Below, in pieces: positions 7,111-7,337 of a DNA stretch of 7,337 bases; position 1 is the first letter of the stretch; each line of letters begins with the position of its first letter. The notes under the pieces were generated by a model. That model ran no database searches. It saw only the letters and a list, made by a program, of their open reading frames with translations, and was not told the origin of the DNA. Source of the stretch: Pseudomonadota bacterium (GTDB taxonomy: Bacteria > Pseudomonadota > Gammaproteobacteria > Burkholderiales > JABEVD01); NCBI GenBank assembly GCA_021811205.1, contig JAJZPK010000134.1:1-7337 (forward strand), in the 5' to 3' direction. Both the position numbers and the translations under genes were made by a program.

Positions 7111-7139
7111 GCCCACACATGGCACATGCTTGCACCAAC

Positions 7140-7167
7140 TTGAAATATTTATTCAATATGCTATCGT
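7140..7167 (+). promoter_or_regulatory. Possible promoter of the exported-protein gene, with palindrome
   Basis: TTGAAA at 7140-7145 (4 of 6) and TATCGT at 7162-7167 (4 of 6) are spaced by 16 bp, giving a predicted start near 7174 and a leader of about 75 nt. The -35 is embedded in an AT-rich inverted repeat, TTGAAATATTTATTCAA (7140-7156, 5-bp arms), which could be an operator between the two divergent transcription units. The match is modest. Confidence 0.3.
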
Positions 7168-7249
7168 TTGTAGTCGGGACAATAGGATTGCTGTCAACGC
7201 TCTGGCTGCTGCTGCGTTGTCTGAACAACAAACAAACCAAGGAGAAGAA

Positions 7250-7330
7250 ATGAAAGCATCTAGGATTTGTCTGGCACTCGGGTTGGCCAGCTTGTGTGCG
7301 AGCCCTATGGCCATGGCCACGGGATGGTAA
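7250..7330 (+). CDS. N-terminus of an exported protein (signal peptide only; truncated at window end)
   Basis: Only 26 residues are readable before an in-frame TAA at 7328-7330. They form a typical Sec signal peptide: MKASR n-region, hydrophobic core ICLALGLASLCA, then a predicted signal peptidase I cut after AMA, leaving TGW. AAGGAG at 7239-7244 sits five bases before the ATG, so translation initiation looks real. A mature N-terminus of the form TGWY is common among small outer-membrane beta-barrel proteins, but too little is visible to assign a family. The TAA overlaps the likely adapter bases at 7330-7337: without them the codon is TA plus an unknown base, which could be Tyr. The gene is therefore probably longer and cut by the contig end. 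If the stop is real, it would be a 26-residue peptide or a broken gene. Confidence 0.6.
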   Translation: MKASRICLALGLASLCASPMAMATGW

Positions 7331-7337
7331 GATCGGA
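7330..7337 (+). other. Probable Illumina adapter remnant at the contig end
   Basis: The last eight bases, AGATCGGA, equal the first eight bases of the common Illumina TruSeq adapter AGATCGGAAGAGC, and they sit exactly at the window terminus in the orientation expected for read-through at a 3' end. A match to a chosen 8-mer at a fixed place has a chance of about 1 in 65,000. These bases should not be trusted as genome sequence. Confidence 0.75.

Noticed and set aside
7081..7125. N-terminal extension of the aldolase from the ATG at 7125
   Set aside because: The 15 extra residues do not resemble the family, the region contains a likely -10 box, and a strong GGAGG site serves the ATG at 7080.
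6133..7143. Open frame of 336 codons antisense to the aldolase
   Set aside because: It mirrors a complete, well-conserved aldolase gene; no ribosome-binding site or protein-like domain is apparent.
1..7337. CRISPR arrays, tRNA or rRNA genes, insertion sequences, phage or defence genes
   Set aside because: No repeated spacer pattern, tRNA-like cloverleaf, transposase motif or terminal inverted repeats were seen on either strand.

Overview
The window looks like a piece of a proteobacterial chromosome, probably beta- or gammaproteobacterial. Evidence is the moderately high GC with GC-rich third positions, E. coli-like sigma70 promoter hexamers, good Shine-Dalgarno sites, an E. coli-type PEP synthase and a Gram-negative-style signal peptide at the right edge. 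The taxon is an inference; there is no rRNA or other strong marker. The window probably ends at a contig end, because its last eight bases equal the start of the Illumina TruSeq adapter.

Left part (1-3640, all plus strand). The window opens inside an IclR-family regulator that lacks only its extreme N-terminus. A 152-bp gap follows with a good sigma70 promoter (TTGGAA, 16 bp, TATAAT) and a 7-bp inverted repeat flanking it. Then come two tightly coupled genes: a YihY/BrkB-type six-helix membrane protein fused to a cytoplasmic cyclic-nucleotide-binding domain, and, one base after its stop codon, a cytoplasmic protein with the outline of a GGDEF domain whose signature motif is lost and which carries an insertion. 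A class I SAM-dependent methyltransferase follows, probably with its own promoter.

Right part (3644-7080, minus strand). A eukaryotic-type class I fructose-bisphosphate aldolase and a phosphoenolpyruvate synthase form a two-gene operon, with stop and start codons overlapping by one base (TAATG). The pair links pyruvate-to-PEP conversion with triose-to-hexose condensation, so a role in gluconeogenesis or central carbon flux is likely. The operon converges on the methyltransferase gene with only 3 bp between the stop codons.

Right edge (7081-7337). A divergent intergenic region separates the aldolase from a plus-strand gene of which only the signal peptide is visible. Its apparent stop codon is probably created by the adapter bases.

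The least ordinary item is the membrane BrkB/cNMP-binding protein paired with a degenerate GGDEF protein. It may be a nucleotide-responsive signalling pair, but that function is a hypothesis.
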